From Castanea sativa (lineage: Eukaryota > Streptophyta > Magnoliopsida > Fagales > Fagaceae): DNA of 64,000 bases. A program made the translations under genes and the position numbers. Where the stretch lies: positions 40,425,335 through 40,489,334 of the forward strand of contig NC_134018.1 in assembly GCF_040712315.1 (NCBI RefSeq), written 5' to 3'. Shown here in pieces: positions 11,654-23,430 of this stretch. The notes under the pieces are model-generated. The model had not been told where the DNA came from. It was given only the letters and a program-made list of their open reading frames with translations, and did not search any database. Each line of letters starts with the position of its first letter. Position 1 is the stretch's first letter.

Positions 11654-11799
11654 TTAAACCATAGAACTCTAGATGTAAAAATAGTTACTATATGATTTAA
11701 TACAATTACGATTATATAATTTTATGTTAAACCATAGAACTCAAGATGAACAAATAGTTACTATATGATTTAATACAATTACGATTATATAATTTTATG
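11654..11799. repeat. 73-bp direct duplication
   Basis: Two nearly identical 73-bp copies (11654-11726 and 11727-11799) share TTAAACCATAGAACTC and GATTATATAATTTTATG. The second copy ends exactly at the target-site duplication of copia C (11800-11804). Confidence 0.85.
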
Positions 11800-11804
11800 A
11801 GTTT

Positions 11805-12151
11805 TGAAAGAACACAGAGAAACTAGAGAAACTAGAACAATAAAGGAAAAGAGAGAGAGTTTTTTTGTTATTGAAAGAAACTAAGATTGATGAAAAATGG
11901 CTTAGTTACCATTGAGTTTGTTATGTACAATATATATAGCAAGAAGAAAGAGTAGAAGATTTACGCTAACAAACAATAACTAACTCTCACACGTGCACAC
12001 GTATGAACACTTAGCTAATCTAACTCACATAACATAAACGACAACGTTCTATTTAATCTTCTTGGACGACACCGTTTTTGGTGTTACTGTTGGAACAGTG
12101 TTTGCTTCATCTATGTCATTAAGCTTTTCAATTCTGCAGCTTTGGCTTTCA
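11805..12151 (-). repeat. copia C 3' LTR
   Basis: On the plus strand it starts TGAAAGAACACAG and ends TGGCTTTCA. It matches the LTR at 16308-16678, but lacks the short insertion present there around 16450-16480. Confidence 0.88.
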
Positions 12152-12159
12152 TCCCCCCT

Positions 12160-12500
12160 CAAACGAAAGGGGAATTTCCACATGAGTTTGGATGTAAGCC
12201 AGTCAAATCGTGGAGAAGGCAAACCTTTAGTAAAAATGTCAGCAAGTTAATCATGTGAAGAAATGAATTTCACCAAAAGATCACGCTTGAGGAACCTTTC
12301 ACGAACAAAATGGTAGTCATCCTCTATATGCTTGGTCCGAGCATGAAAGACAGGGTTTGAAACAATAGCCAAAGCACTGACATTATCACACCAAAACAAG
12401 GGAGGCCAAGGAAGAAAAATACCCAATTCTCAACAGCAAGCAGATAAAGAAATAGGACCAAGGGTAAAAGCAAGACCATAGTGTAAGGTGCCTTTGAATG
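12160..12500 (-). pseudogene. copia C RNase H C-terminal part
   Basis: In minus-strand frames the segment encodes WCDNVSALAIVSNPVFHA, then ARTKHIEDDYHFVRERFL, and near 12235 a LADIFTKGLPS motif. These are the C-terminal hallmarks of copia RNase H. The N-terminal half of the domain is poorly preserved and frames shift. The domain would degrade the RNA strand during reverse transcription in an intact element. Confidence 0.7.
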
Positions 12501-12573
12501 TATCTTAAAATATGCTTAGCAGCATGAAGATGGTTCTGAGTACGAGAACTCATAAATTGGCATGCCTACTGGG

Positions 12574-13344
12574 CTACAAAGGAAAAGTCAGGCCATGTGA
12601 AGGTGAGATACTGAAGAGCACCAACAAGACTTCTGTATGGAGTAGGGTCAGAGAAAAGAGAGCTGTCATGAGGAAGAAGGTGCTGATTAATGGAGCAAGG
12701 AGTCTTGTAACAGTCATAGCAAACTTAGCTAACAAATCAGAGGCATAATTGGTCTGATGGACAAACAAACCAGTTGAAGTATAGTCAATTTGAAGGCCAA
12801 GAAAGTAATGAAGAGGGCCTAGATCATTGAGATCAAATTCAAAACTCAACTAATGAATGAGAGAGGCAGTGAACGTAGATTCATTGCCAGTGAGAATGAT
12901 ATCATCAACATACATTAAAAGAAAGACCAAATGACAACCATGTTTGTAAATGAATAGATTACCATCAGCACTTGAGGTAGAGAAACCAATGTGAAACAAT
13001 TGAGTAGTAAACCTCTCAAACCAGGCCCTAGGGGCTTGTTTAAGACCATAGAGAGTCTTATGAAGGAGGTAGACATGCTTAGGGAATTTAGAGTCAACAT
13101 ACCCCTGAGGTTGAGCCATATAAACTTTCTCCTTTAAAAAACCATGTAGGAAAGCATTACTCACATTAAGTTGCCTTAATTCCCAATTTTGGTTCACTGT
13201 CAAAGCCAAGAGCAACCTGACAGTGATAGGCTTCACAACAGGACTAAAAGTTTCCTCATAGTCCAATCTCATAGTCCAATCCATACTACTAAAGATAGCC
13301 CCTAGCAACCAATCTAGCCTTGTATCTAGCAATTGTACCATCAT
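12574..13344 (-). pseudogene. copia C reverse transcriptase
   Basis: The segment YEETFSPVVKPITVRLLLA is followed by the NAFLHGFLKEKVYMAQPQGY region, LYGLKQAPRAWF and the catalytic LLMYVDDIILTG. The last part (12574-12849) is the RT connection, LGPLHYFLGLQI. The YVDD box is intact. The first catalytic aspartate, expected in L-D-V-x-NAFLHG, is asparagine here (LNVSNAFLHG). The upstream quarter of RT (13345-13700) is in broken frames. A stop separates the two main frames at 12850. Confidence 0.85.
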
Positions 13345-13732
13345 TGTTCCTTTTCAAGTTGTACACCCTTTTACAGGTAACAATATTCTAATTAGCAGGT
13401 CTAGGAACCAAAAACCAAGTCTTTTGCTGTTAAAGAGATTTAAATTCAGAATCCATGGTTGTAACCCACTAAGGATGTTTAGCAACAATAGCAAAGGATG
13501 GTGGTTCTGTTACAAAGTAGTCAGGAGTAACCTATAGCTTTAGGCTTATATATGCCATGTTTTCATCTTGTAACCATAGGATGATTATTATGAGTGATAG
13601 GTAAGGAAGAATCAAGAAGAGCTTGAGCAGAAGAAGAAGGAGCAAAAGTTGAGGGAGATGGATCATATAGAGAGGCAGTAACATCAGGTATATGAGGTGG
13701 AGATGGAACAACAGGTATAGGTAATGATGGAG

Positions 13733-14818
13733 CTAAAACAAATGGTAATAAAGAATAGTGAGGTCCAAAGAAATTGAAGAAGGGGAACTACCAGAGGAAG
13801 AAGGAACATTAGTAATATCAGAGATGGAAGTAAAGGATGAAGGAAACCAATGAGAAAAATCAGATGTGAAAGGAATATGAGAATTAGTGTATGCATAATT
13901 ATGAGTAAAAGGAAAAAGAGATTCATTGAACAAAACAAAACAAGCAATGTAAATTCTGTTAGAAGAAGGATCAAGACAAATATAACCCTTGGATAATGGA
14001 GGATATCCAAGGAAGATGCACTCTTTGAACCTGGGTTGAAGTTTATTTTTATTATAAGGTGTCAGGTGTGGATAGCAGGCACAATCAAAAGATTTAAGAG
14101 CATGAAGAGGAGGTGGTCTTAAATAAAGAGACTCCCAGGGAGACTTGAAATTCAAAACAAAAGAAGTTAACCTGTTGATAAGATACATAGTAGTGGAGAA
14201 AGCATAAGACCAGTAGTTATAGGGAAGATGGGATTTGTAGAGAAGAGAAAGGCCAATTTCAACTATATGCCTATGTTATCTCTCAGAGACACCATTTTGT
14301 TGTGGTGTATGGGGACATGACGTCTGATGAAGAATGCCATTTAAAGAACAAAATGCTTGAAAGGCACTGTTAGTGTACTCAGTACCATTATTTGTCCTAA
14401 GGACCTTGATCTTGGTAGAGTATTGGTTTTCAACAAGAGCTTTAAAGTGTTTAAACATAGATAGAACTTCATGCTTATGTTTCAACAAAAATAACCATGT
14501 AAATCTTGTACAATCATCAACAAAGATCACATAGTAATTGAAACCAAGGATAGATGTGAGAGGGGCAGGACCCCAAACATCACTATGAACAATATCCAAG
14601 ACAAAATTAGACACAATGGAAGTCTTATTCAAAGAGGATTTGTGCATTTTAGCATTTATACAATATGTACAAAAAGAACAAAGTTCATCAATTTGAGACA
14701 AAGACACATTCTTTATTACATTTTGCAAAGCAGAATATAAAATCCTAGAACTTGGATGTCCAAGTTTATGATGCCAAAGCAAGAGCTGATCAGGTTTGAT
14801 AGAAGTGAAAGCAAACAC
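13733..14818 (-). pseudogene. copia C integrase with GAG-pre-integrase
   Basis: The pre-integrase zinc-binding part shows LLWHHKLGHPSSRI and CSFCTYCINAKMHK (H-H-C-C). The core shows VHSDVWGPAP (first Asp), then VLRTNNGTEYTN, where the second catalytic Asp is Asn, and QQNGVSER with the Glu. The reading frame stops at 14276, just after the Glu. The C-terminal region (13733-14188, LKSFDCACYPHLTPYNKNK, FKECIFLGYPPLSKGY) follows in another frame. Both the Asp-to-Asn change and the break should abolish strand transfer. Confidence 0.85.
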
Positions 14819-15350
14819 ACTGGACTTAGAGTTGAAAGCAGCAAAAGACGTGTGGAAGCAGTTGGAATGGGATGCACTCCATCCTTACTCAACCCTTCAT
14901 AGAGGATCCTCCCCAAAGGCAAATCCTGAATTGAGAACTTCTCAACATCAAAATAACAAAATGTATTATTTTGAAGACACAATTTACGAACATACAAGAG
15001 ATTGGATGCAAGATCAGGAACTCTAAGTATATTATTAAGCCTAAAATTATGAGTTGAATTTTGAAGCTCACCATGACCCACATGAGTGACAAGAAGCTCT
15101 TGTCCATTGTCTACAGTAATTGTCTCATTGCCCTAAACTAGTTGCTGATGCAGTGACAACTGAGATAGATTGGGGGTTACATGGTCTGAGCATCCAGTAT
15201 TAGTAAGCCAACCATTGCAGGACTGCACTTGTGAAGAGTTAGCTACCATTGAAGCTAACTTAGTAGGAGTGTGTTTTCCCTGATATGAGAAGTCCATCCT
15301 ATGATAGCAATCGATTGCTATATGACCATTTTTACCACAAATTTGGCAAA
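14716..15350 (-). pseudogene. copia C gag zinc knuckle and protease-to-integrase region
   Basis: At 15309-15350 the minus strand encodes an intact CCHC knuckle, CQICGKNGHIAIDC. Downstream (14716-15081), HNFRLNNILRVPDLASNLLY is the C-terminal part of the copia aspartic protease followed by pre-integrase sequence. An NCGWLTNTGCSDHVT segment around 15170-15220 occupies the place of the protease active site. It reads N-T-G rather than the usual D-S/T-G. Frames are broken by stops. Confidence 0.65.
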
Positions 15351-15549
15351 TTGGCCTATTGGATTAAGATTGACCTTGTCCTCTTTGAGACTTAAATTAA
15401 TCATACTGTGAACTTGAATTAGGATTATAACCTGAATTACCATATCCACCAGAATTATGACCACCATTAGTATTATATCCACGACCTCCCCTTCCTCTTT
15501 GATTATTATTTCTACCACCTCTTCCTCATGGAAAGCCTTGACTTTGAGG

Positions 15550-16281
15550 CTAAAAATCCATTGCCATGGCCACTAAATTAGGATCAACAACATTAGCATT
15601 AGATCTCTTCTTAATCACTCTCTCTTCAGCATTAAGTAGAGTGTTCATTTCTTCAACAGATAGAACATCACTACGAGTCCTAATTGCAGAACTAAAAGAA
15701 TCATATTTAGATGGCAATCCATCAAGAGCTATATGAAGAAGCTCTTCATCATCCATAAATGCTGAAACAACAGCTAGCTTATCATGAGTTTGCTTGATCT
15801 TTTGAAATTAACCATCAATTGAATCAATACCTTTCTTGATTGCTTTCAATTCATTTCGAAGACTCATCATATGAGACCTTGAAATTGAAGCAAATCTCTT
15901 TTCTAACACTTTCCAAACTCCCTTGGTAGATTTTTGCCCAATAGTGAGAGCATGAATTGAAGGAGACAGAGTTGAATTGATAAAAGTAAACATAGCTTGC
16001 TCACGGTTTTTCCAGGAAATGAAACTAGGATTAATCTCAGTAGTGAAATTACCAAATGAATCTTTTAGATAACAATTTGGAGCTATAACAGAATCATCAA
16101 TCACATCAATCATTGAGTAAGTTTCAAGAATTACCTCAATTTGATGCTTCCAAACGATGTAATTGTCATAGTCAAGCTTGACAGTCATCATCGAAGACAT
16201 ATTGGATAGTAGAAGTAGTGAGGTATTAGCAGGTATTGAATTTGAAGTAGAAGATGAAGAAGTTGAGTTTGTGGAAGCCAT
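15550..16281 (-). pseudogene. copia C gag (UBN2-type)
   Basis: A start codon at 16281 opens MASTNSTSSSSTSN. It continues with SSMMTVKLDYDNYIVWKHQI, FISWKNREQAMFTFINSTL and KGVWKVLEKRFASISRSH, the conserved copia gag core. One in-frame TAA (15808-15810) splits the frame. The rest, MDDEELLHIALDGLPSKYD and NTLLNAEERVIKK, continues in the same frame. Gag forms the virus-like particle in intact elements. Confidence 0.85.
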
Positions 16282-16307
16282 TGTTGTGGATCGAAGCTTT
16301 GATATTG

Positions 16308-16678
16308 TGAAAGAACACAAAGAAACCAGAAAAAACAGAAGAAAAGAGAGAGAGTTTTTATTGTTATTGAAAGAAACTGAGATTGATGAAAAATGGCTTA
16401 ATTACCATTGAGTGTGTTATGTATAATATCTATAGCAAGAAGAAAGAATAGGAAAATATCTAGAAAAAATATCCCATAGACCGAGATTTACGATAACGAA
16501 CAATAACTAACTCTCACACGTGCACACGTATGAACACTTAGCTAATCTAACTCACATAACATAAACGACAGCGTTCTATTTAATCTTCTTGGACAACACC
16601 ATTTTTGGTGTTACTGTTGGAATAGTGTTTGCTTCATCTGTGTCATTAAGCTCTTCAATTCTGCAGCTTGGGCTTTCA
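16308..16678 (-). repeat. copia C 5' LTR
   Basis: On the plus strand it runs from TGAAAGAACACAAAG to TGGGCTTTCA. Next to it on the internal side the minus strand reads ATATCAAAGCTTCG, a decayed Met-tRNA primer-binding site. Confidence 0.88.
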
Positions 16679-16683
16679 AGTTT

Positions 16684-17796
16684 AACAAAAACCGACATAA
16701 TAAGTTGTACTTGATATTTATAATATTACCAAAAATATTACATGTGAATATAAGTGAAATTTGGAATATGAAAAAAAATTACGGCATGGCTTATTTATTT
16801 AAACACAATATGATGAATATTTTATTGATTTATATGTTTTCTAACATGAAAATATTGTTTTGTATACACACGTACGAGTTCCATAAGTAAAATTCTAACT
16901 CTGCCACTATAGGAAGTATGTGCCGCGTGTGGTGGATTTAGAGATCTGATCTTTCACACATATAAAAGTGAAATCTAAGTAGAATCTCAAGTAAGCATGA
17001 TGTGAGCTCCGTTGCATACCAAAAAAAAAAAAAACAACAGGAGAGGGTTGAGAATTATGTCAATCTTACTTCAAATAACTTATTGAATTCTTAAAACATA
17101 TTCTTCTTACATTGTTCGTCCCAATGGTCATAATCTATGCCCTCGAGCAATTGGATGTCCAATATTCCCTCAAAGAATAAATAAACAACCCGGTAGACTA
17201 GACTAAACAAATAGAGAAGAAGAAGGGTGGCTAATGAATCTTTCAAGACCTTTACCAGCCGAGAAGGAATCAGCTTTCATTAAAATGATTGCCACCAATT
17301 TAGGCACATTTCACAACAAAAGCTTGTGCAATAAAAATTAAAAAGTATGAGCCTCCACTGCCAGGTTCTAAAAAGTTATACACAAAAGTTTAAAACTAAA
17401 AATTGATGCTAAAAGTTAATGCCAAAACACAATGTAGTGTGTTTGACATCAACATTTAGCAATAACTTTTAGCTTTTAACTCTGGAAAATGTTAACGAAT
17501 GTCCTAAAAACATTGGTTTAAGAATTACTTTTAAAAACATATTATGGAAAAATAATAAAGTAATTAAATTTTCTATTAATTTTTTATATTTCCCATGAAA
17601 GTAATATTAAAAATTTAAAACTTTCATAATATAGTTTATTAACAACTATTTTAAGAACACTTTTTAACATTACTCTTTAACTTTTATGTAAAAATTTTTA
17701 AAACTTTACTCTTTTTTTTTTCTTTTTTTTTTAAGGCATAGGTATATTTTAGCACACTTTAATTTCAACAAAAAATTTTTAGCAAAAAAACACTGT
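16684..17796. other. AT-rich intergenic stretch
   Basis: No credible gene was seen. The sequence is rich in poly-A/T runs with no clear repeat boundaries. Confidence 0.55.
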
Positions 17797-18391
17797 TTTC
17801 AAACCCGTATTGGACCGGGAGGTCCGACTGTGAAAACTGAGAACCGGGATGAAAACCGATTTTTTAAGTATAAAGAACCGAAATTATTGTTAATTTCGTG
17901 AACCCCTTAAACCGGGGTTGGACTGCACAATTCATGTAAAACCGGTGGCATGAACCGCGAGATCCAACCCCGGTTCAATTTTTTTATTTAATAAAAACAA
18001 CATAACACAATTCTATTCTACTTAATTAAATTATCCACCTCTTACATGGAATATATAAAAAATTATAATTAAAACCCTTCAAAGATATTCAACTTTACTT
18101 CAAAAATTAATCATAAATTTTAATGTTTTCATGGTTATTATTTTATTTTATTAACTTTCTTATTTAATTATTAAATATATGCTTGAAAATCATTAAATTT
18201 CCCTCACATATATAGATATATTAGTCAATTTTGCTAGTTTTATAAATTTAATATCTATATTTAGGCTTTAATTAATTATTAAATTAATTATAACGTCATC
18301 ACGGTTCGACCCCGTTCAACCTCGGTTCGACCTCAAAAACCTTGAACCTCTCCCTTTACGGTTCAATAAACGGTCTGGGTTTCAAAATCAT
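17797..18391. mobile_element. hAT-like MITE with ACCGG-rich ends
   Basis: The left end TTTTCAAACCCGTATTGGACC is mirrored at the right by GGTCTGGGTTTCAAAA. Inverted CCGGTT/AACCGG motifs are dense near both ends (17800-17970 and 18300-18385). The centre is AT-rich and non-coding. I could not define the target duplication, so the class is inferred from the type of ends. Confidence 0.5.
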
Positions 18392-18942
18392 GCTCCACCC
18401 CCATAAGTACTTATATTTGTAAAATGATCATCGCACAAATTGTGTGCAGTGATAAAAATTAATAAAATTAGTATAAGGTTGAATGTTGAAGTTGAACAAA
18501 TTGCTCAAAATTAAGGAACAATAAATATGCTTATATAAAACTAGCTGCTCAAAATATATTTTTAAAATACATTATGGTAATAAATATATTGTTGTAATAG
18601 ACCTAAAAGATGCAATGTCACAAATAATGAAATGACTAACACCATCCAACTATAATCTTTTGTTGCATAGTCACAATCATTCTTGTTGGACATTATTCGG
18701 TCCTCTCATTTGAGAATAGTCTTTTATCTGTTCTCTCCAAAAAAAAAAATTGTCTTCACCGTTATATTGTTCTCATCATTGAAATTAGCAGCCAAAAAAA
18801 AAAATTATCAGTCGATGCAAAAAATAATCTGTCGATATATAGGATATGAACAAATTAATTTTTGTTGGGCTCCATTAATGATAGGTGTGGACAAATTTCA
18901 TCCAAACCGTTTAGAGAGTTCTATTTCAACTCACCACATGGT

Positions 18943-18980
<38 letters not shown>

Positions 18981-19050
18981 TTCTGTTTCACAAAGATCTT
19001 TTAAAATTTATTTTACATAATCACTTTAACAACATCTACATTCATAATTA
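18392..19050. other. AT-rich stretch with (TA)n microsatellite
   Basis: It holds a TA run at 18944-18976 and no recognisable gene. The frame at 18683-19051 is low-complexity and passes through the TA run. Confidence 0.6.
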
Positions 19051-19064
19051 ACACTGTTAAGAAA

Positions 19065-19284
19065 ATTACAAAAAACCACCTACATTCATGAATGCATTTT
19101 GCACGTCTAATTTACAACATGCTACAATTTTATGTTAAAACTTGTTTTTTTTTTCCTTCTCTCTCTTTCTTCTCACATTTTCCCTCCTTCTTTATATTTG
19201 CTATTGTTGGAGCAGATAGAAAATATATTATTAATGTGATAAAATGCAAAATAGAGAATGAGATGTAGGTGGATTTTTTTTTTC
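19065..19284. mobile_element. Possible small MITE
   Basis: CCACCTACAT near 19077 and ATGTAGGTGG near 19263 are inverted, each next to a run of A or T, with a TTTTGCA/TGCAAAA pair just inside. The right end overlaps the left end of the larger TIR element, so the boundary is uncertain. Confidence 0.35.
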
Positions 19285-19663
19285 AAAATAATCAAATCCC
19301 TCAAACAATTTCATTAGTTAGCAAGGTTTTAAAACTATTTAGCAATCTAATAAATCGAGTTTGTTAGGCTTGATTTTTGCTCTTTGAAAGTTGAAAATTG
19401 AGTGTCTCACACTCGAGTTTCATATCCATAGCAGAAACTTCTCCTCCATCTCTATGTTTTCTTGTTCTTTGGTCTGAAACCCAAGCGAAGCTACAGTAGC
19501 AAACCCAAACCCAGGCGAAAGCTACAGCAGCAAACCAAACCCAGGCTAATCCTCCATCTTTATGTTTTCTTGTTCTTTGGTCTGATGAACCTCTGATCTT
19601 CACAAAAACAACAAACCCAAACCCAGGCGAATCCTCCATCGGTCTGATGAAGTTCGTAGCTAG

Positions 19664-20184
19664 TGAAAAGGATCTATCCAAGCTTGAAAAGATTGCAACA
19701 ATGGTGTTCACACAGTGAAACACTTAGTGAGAAGCAATGAACATAGAGAGAAAGAAGAGAAAGGAAACAAAGAGACACAAAGAAAGAATGGAGATTTTCT
19801 GGAAGAATGAATTGCTCACTTATCTATTACACTTGATGTACCATATATATATTACAAGAGTATTAGTAACCGCTTGATCAAAGATCCCTAAATTCTCGGG
19901 ATTGATCAGAAAAATGTGGAGGGAAATTAGGAGCTAATTAACTAACTATAACCACCTAACAACCTGAGCTAATGAACCAAACACAGCAGTACAAAACGCA
20001 GCGTATCAATGAATCTAATAACAAAAGAATGAAACGCATCGTTTCATTAAATACATGTACAACTGTTTAAATAGAACGACATCATTCTGTGGCATATCTG
20101 AACTAGCCGTTGAAGCACTAGCCATTGGGTAATTGAACCTCGTTTTGAGCAATGCTTTGTTGAGCTTTGGAGTTACTCTTAACA
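19664..20184 (-). repeat. copia A 3' LTR
   Basis: On the plus strand it starts TGAAAAGGATCTATCC and ends GAGTTACTCTTAACA. It closely matches the split 5' LTR copy. Confidence 0.88.
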
Positions 20185-20776
20185 TCCCCCCTCAAACTCG
20201 AGGCAGTATCAGCCAAGAGTTTGCTACACAAAACCAAAAAATGTGGACTAGGCAAAGGTTTCGTGAAAATGTCAGCGAAATTATCATGGCCAAAAATGAA
20301 TTTGATCCCCAAAGTGCTACGAAGAACACAACCCCTTACATAGTGATAATCTACCTCGATGTGCTTGGTTCTGGAATGAAAGATAGGATTAAAGGCCAAA
20401 GCAATAGCAAAGTTATTATCACACAAAGTATGGGAACGTGAGGAAGAAACAATTTAAGTTCCTTAAAAAGAGTGTGAAGCCAAGCCATCTCAGCTGCAGT
20501 GGAAGCCAAGGCGCAATACTCTACTTCAGTGGAAGAACGGGAAACAGTGGACTGTTTCTTAGAAGACCAAGAAATTAGGCTTGAACCGAGGAAAACCAAC
20601 ATTCCAGTAGTAAATTTCCTGTCAGTGGGGTCACCAGCCCAATCTGCGTCTGAGAAAGAAGAGAAGGTAAGTGGACCAAAGCAAGGTGAATTCCAAAATG
20701 TAAAGTTCCTCGCACATAAAGGACACGCTTGGCTGCCTTCAAATGAGCAGTAGTGGGATGATGCATAAATTGGCAT
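20185..20776 (-). pseudogene. copia A RNase H
   Basis: The segment SDADWAGDPTDRKFTTGM leads into FLGSSLISWSSKKQSTVSRS, STEVEYCALASTAAEM and, in a second frame, HSRTKHIEVDYHYVR and NFADIFTKPLPSPHF. These are the standard copia RNase H motifs in order. A frameshift near 20400 divides the domain. Confidence 0.85.
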
Positions 20777-21872
20777 AACTGATGCACACTAAAAGCCAAA
20801 TCAGGGCTTGTGAAGGTCAAGTACTGGAGAGCACCCACCATACTTCTATACTCAGAAGGATCAGGCAAAACAGAACCATTAAAAGGAGTAAGACGTACAT
20901 TTGGACAACAAGGTGTCCTTGTAGGCTTAGAATTCTCCATCTTGAATCTATGAAGCACATCAGAGGAACACTTTGATTGGCATAAAGTGAGACCAAATCT
21001 GGAAGGCACTATTTGAATGCCTAAGAAATAAGAGAGAGTGCCCAAATCTTTAAGCTCAAAAGCCTTACTAAGAGCAGTAACAAGATGAGCAACTGTGAAG
21101 GAGAATTGCCTCTGATTATAATGTTATCAACATACATAAGGAGATAAATGATAGTGAGATGAGAGCAAAACACAAATAAGGAAGAATCAGTCATGGAAGC
21201 TTCAAAGCCAAGATGCAACAATTGAGAAGTAAATCTGTCAAACCAGGCACGTGAGGCTTGCTTCAAGCCATACAAAGATTTATGTAATTTGTAGACATGA
21301 TGAGGAAATTGGTGGTCTACATAACCAAGTGGTTGCTCCATATATACTTCCTCTTTCAGAAAACCATGAAGGAATGCATTGGAGACATCCAACTGTTTGA
21401 GAGGCCAATTAAAACTGGCTGCAATGGAAAGTACAAGTCTTACAGTAGCTGGTTTCACAACTGGACTAACTGTTTTAGTGTAGTCCACACCTACTTGCTG
21501 GTGAAAGCCCTTTGCAACCAATTTGGCTTTATAACGAGCAATAGATCCATCACTATTTAATTTCAGCTTATACACCCATTTACAACCCACCAAATTGATG
21601 CCAGGCACAACAGGAACAAGAGACCAAGTTTTTTGTCTTTGTAAAGCAGAAAATTCCTCATCCATGGCCTTAACCCACTGAGGAAACTTACAAGCAATTT
21701 TATATGAAGGGGGCTCAGTGCGAGTATAATCAACCATAGCCTTGTAACACAATTTAGGCTTAGAGATGCCATTCTTGGATCTTGTGGTCATAGGATGGAC
21801 ATTCAAAGGAGCAATGACAGAAGCAGTGGCAGCAGGTGGTAAAGAGGAAGTAGAAACTGAACTAGGAGACAC
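20575..21872 (-). pseudogene. copia A reverse transcriptase
   Basis: The main frame (21021-21872) carries FPQWVKAMDEEFSALQRQ, LVGCKWVYKLKLNSDGSI, YKAKLVAKGFHQQVGVDY, LDVSNAFLHGFLKEEVYM and LYGLKQASRAWF. The catalytic box reads YVDN instead of YVDD, which loses the second catalytic aspartate pair. A frameshift at about 21030 leads to the connection domain (20575-21045, LGTLSYFLGIQIV, GALQYLTFTSPDLAFSV). The first aspartate (LDVSNAF) is kept. Confidence 0.88.
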
Positions 21873-22106
21873 AGACTGTAAAGGAGCTGAAGAAGTAGGA
21901 TCAGATGAAATTGAAGGATGTGGAGGTATAGGATGAGAAAAAGATGTAGGTTGAGTTATTATAGCTAGAATTGAGACAGATGGTTGAGAGATTGTGGAAG
22001 TATTAGATGGGGGAAAATGACAAGAAGGATGAGAAGGAGAAGTAGGATTTGGATTTATGGTGTGAGGATAAGGGCCAAGGACAGAAGGCTAATTAGATGG
22101 GTGTAA

Positions 22107-23110
22107 TTATAAGAGGTTAGGAAGCCAAATATTTGGATTAGTAGTATGAAGAACTGAAGCAGAAGAGGGTGGAGAAGAAAAGGGAAATTTAGCCTTATTG
22201 AACAAAACATGCCTGCAAGTATAGAGGGTGTGGGTGAGCAAGTCAAGACACAAGTAACCCTTGGAAATGGCAAAATAGCCCAAGAAAAGACACTCAGTAG
22301 TCCTATGATTAAGCTTGTGTTTGGTGTATGGTCTAAGAAAAGGATAGCAAGCATAGCCAAAGATTTTAAGAGAAGAAATGTCAGGATGTTGACCATAGAG
22401 TTTGCACCAAGGAGAACTGAAACCTAAGGTAGCAGTAGGAAGTAAATTGATAAGCGACACGACTAATTGAACTGCAAATGACCAGTATGAAGAAGGCAAG
22501 GAAGCTTGAGACAGAAGTGTGATAGTAGTCTCAATTAGATGTCTATGCTTTCTCTCTACTAAGCCATTTTGTTGAGGGGTATAGGGACAAGAAATTTGAT
22601 AATTAATCCCATTTGAAGATAGAAAGGACTCAAAAGACTTAGAAGTGTACTCACCTCCACCATCTGATCTAAGAGTTTTAATAGTTGAAGAAAACTGGGT
22701 TTTAACCATAGCATGAAACATAACAAACTTTGAGTAAACTTCAGATTTAGCATAAAGTAAGTACAGCCAAGTAAAGCGAGTGAAATGATCAACAAAAATC
22801 ACATAATATTTGTAGCCATTTATTGAATTAAGAGGTGCAAGACCCCACAGATCAGTATGTACAAGTTCAAATGGAGAATTAGCTACAAATCTTGAACTAG
22901 GAAAAGGAAGTCTGTGCATTTTGCCATGAAGGCAATGAACACAAGAATTGACCAAACTAGCACTATTATTGAAAGATAGCCCATTATTTTGTAACAGAAG
23001 CTTAAGAACTTGGGAGTTTGGGTGACCAAGCCTGCTGTGCCACAGATGCCAATTAAAGGAAGAAAGCTAGACTGAATTACACAGTTTATTGGGAAGAAAA
23101 AGTTCAGTGG
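22107..23110 (-). pseudogene. copia A integrase with GAG-pre-integrase
   Basis: Pre-integrase motifs LWHSRLGHPNSQVL and CVHCLHGKMHRLPF precede the core. The catalytic triad is intact: VHTDLWG (Asp), TLRSDGGGEYTS (Asp), NGLVERKHRHL (Glu). The C-terminal part follows with LKIFGYACYPFLRPY and TECLFLGYFAISKGYLC. The core frame 22107-22955 is open for 282 codons. The region between integrase and RT (21873-22106) is frame-broken. Confidence 0.88.
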
Positions 23111-23400
23111 CCTTGTGAGATAATTTGGATTAAGCACTGAGGTGATGGTACCAGATAAGTCCTTGAGAAATTCCTCAAGAACAAGTGGAACTTCATCAAG
23201 AAGCTCAAACATGAAGTAAGCTTCTAACACCATGGAAATCTTATGCTTCCAAACAATGTAATTGGAAGAATCCAGTTTAACTGTCATCATGTTTGACATA
23301 TTCGACAGTAATAGCAGAGGTTGATTTGTGAGATTGACGGAGGTAGATGTAGAAGTTGAAGGTACAGCTGTTAAAGGTGAAGCTGAAGTAGTTTATGCCA
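23110..23400 (-). pseudogene. copia A gag N-terminus fused to pre-integrase by deletion
   Basis: The N-terminal gag part MSNMMTVKLDSSNYIVWKHK followed by FELLDEVP is recognisable. After VLNPNYL the sequence passes directly into pre-integrase residues HKATELFLPNKL. Most of gag, the CCHC knuckle and the protease, about 1.2 kb compared with copia C, are missing. Confidence 0.75.
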
Positions 23401-23417
23401 TTGATGCTGGAATCGTT

Positions 23418-23430
23418 GGCTCTGATACCA
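23418..23430 (-). other. copia A primer-binding site
   Basis: On the minus strand it reads TGGTATCAGAGCC immediately after the 5' LTR, a perfect match to the usual initiator Met-tRNA site. Confidence 0.85.

Larger units (their letters stand above)
11805..16678 (-). mobile_element. Ty1/copia element C, full-length but degenerate
   Basis: The element has a 3' LTR (11805-12151), coding region and 5' LTR (16308-16678), all on the minus strand. It is bounded by perfect AGTTT target duplications (11800-11804 and 16679-16683). A purine tract (minus strand TTTGAGGGGGGA) precedes the 3' LTR. Gag, zinc knuckle, integrase, RT and RNase H follow in copia order, but with stops, frameshifts and altered catalytic residues. 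It is therefore non-autonomous now. Confidence 0.92.

Noticed and set aside
19364..19723. 119-codon minus-strand frame with repeated DQRTRKHRDGG-type segment
   Set aside because: The repetition comes from a short DNA repeat inside the TIR element, and the frame runs into the copia A LTR.
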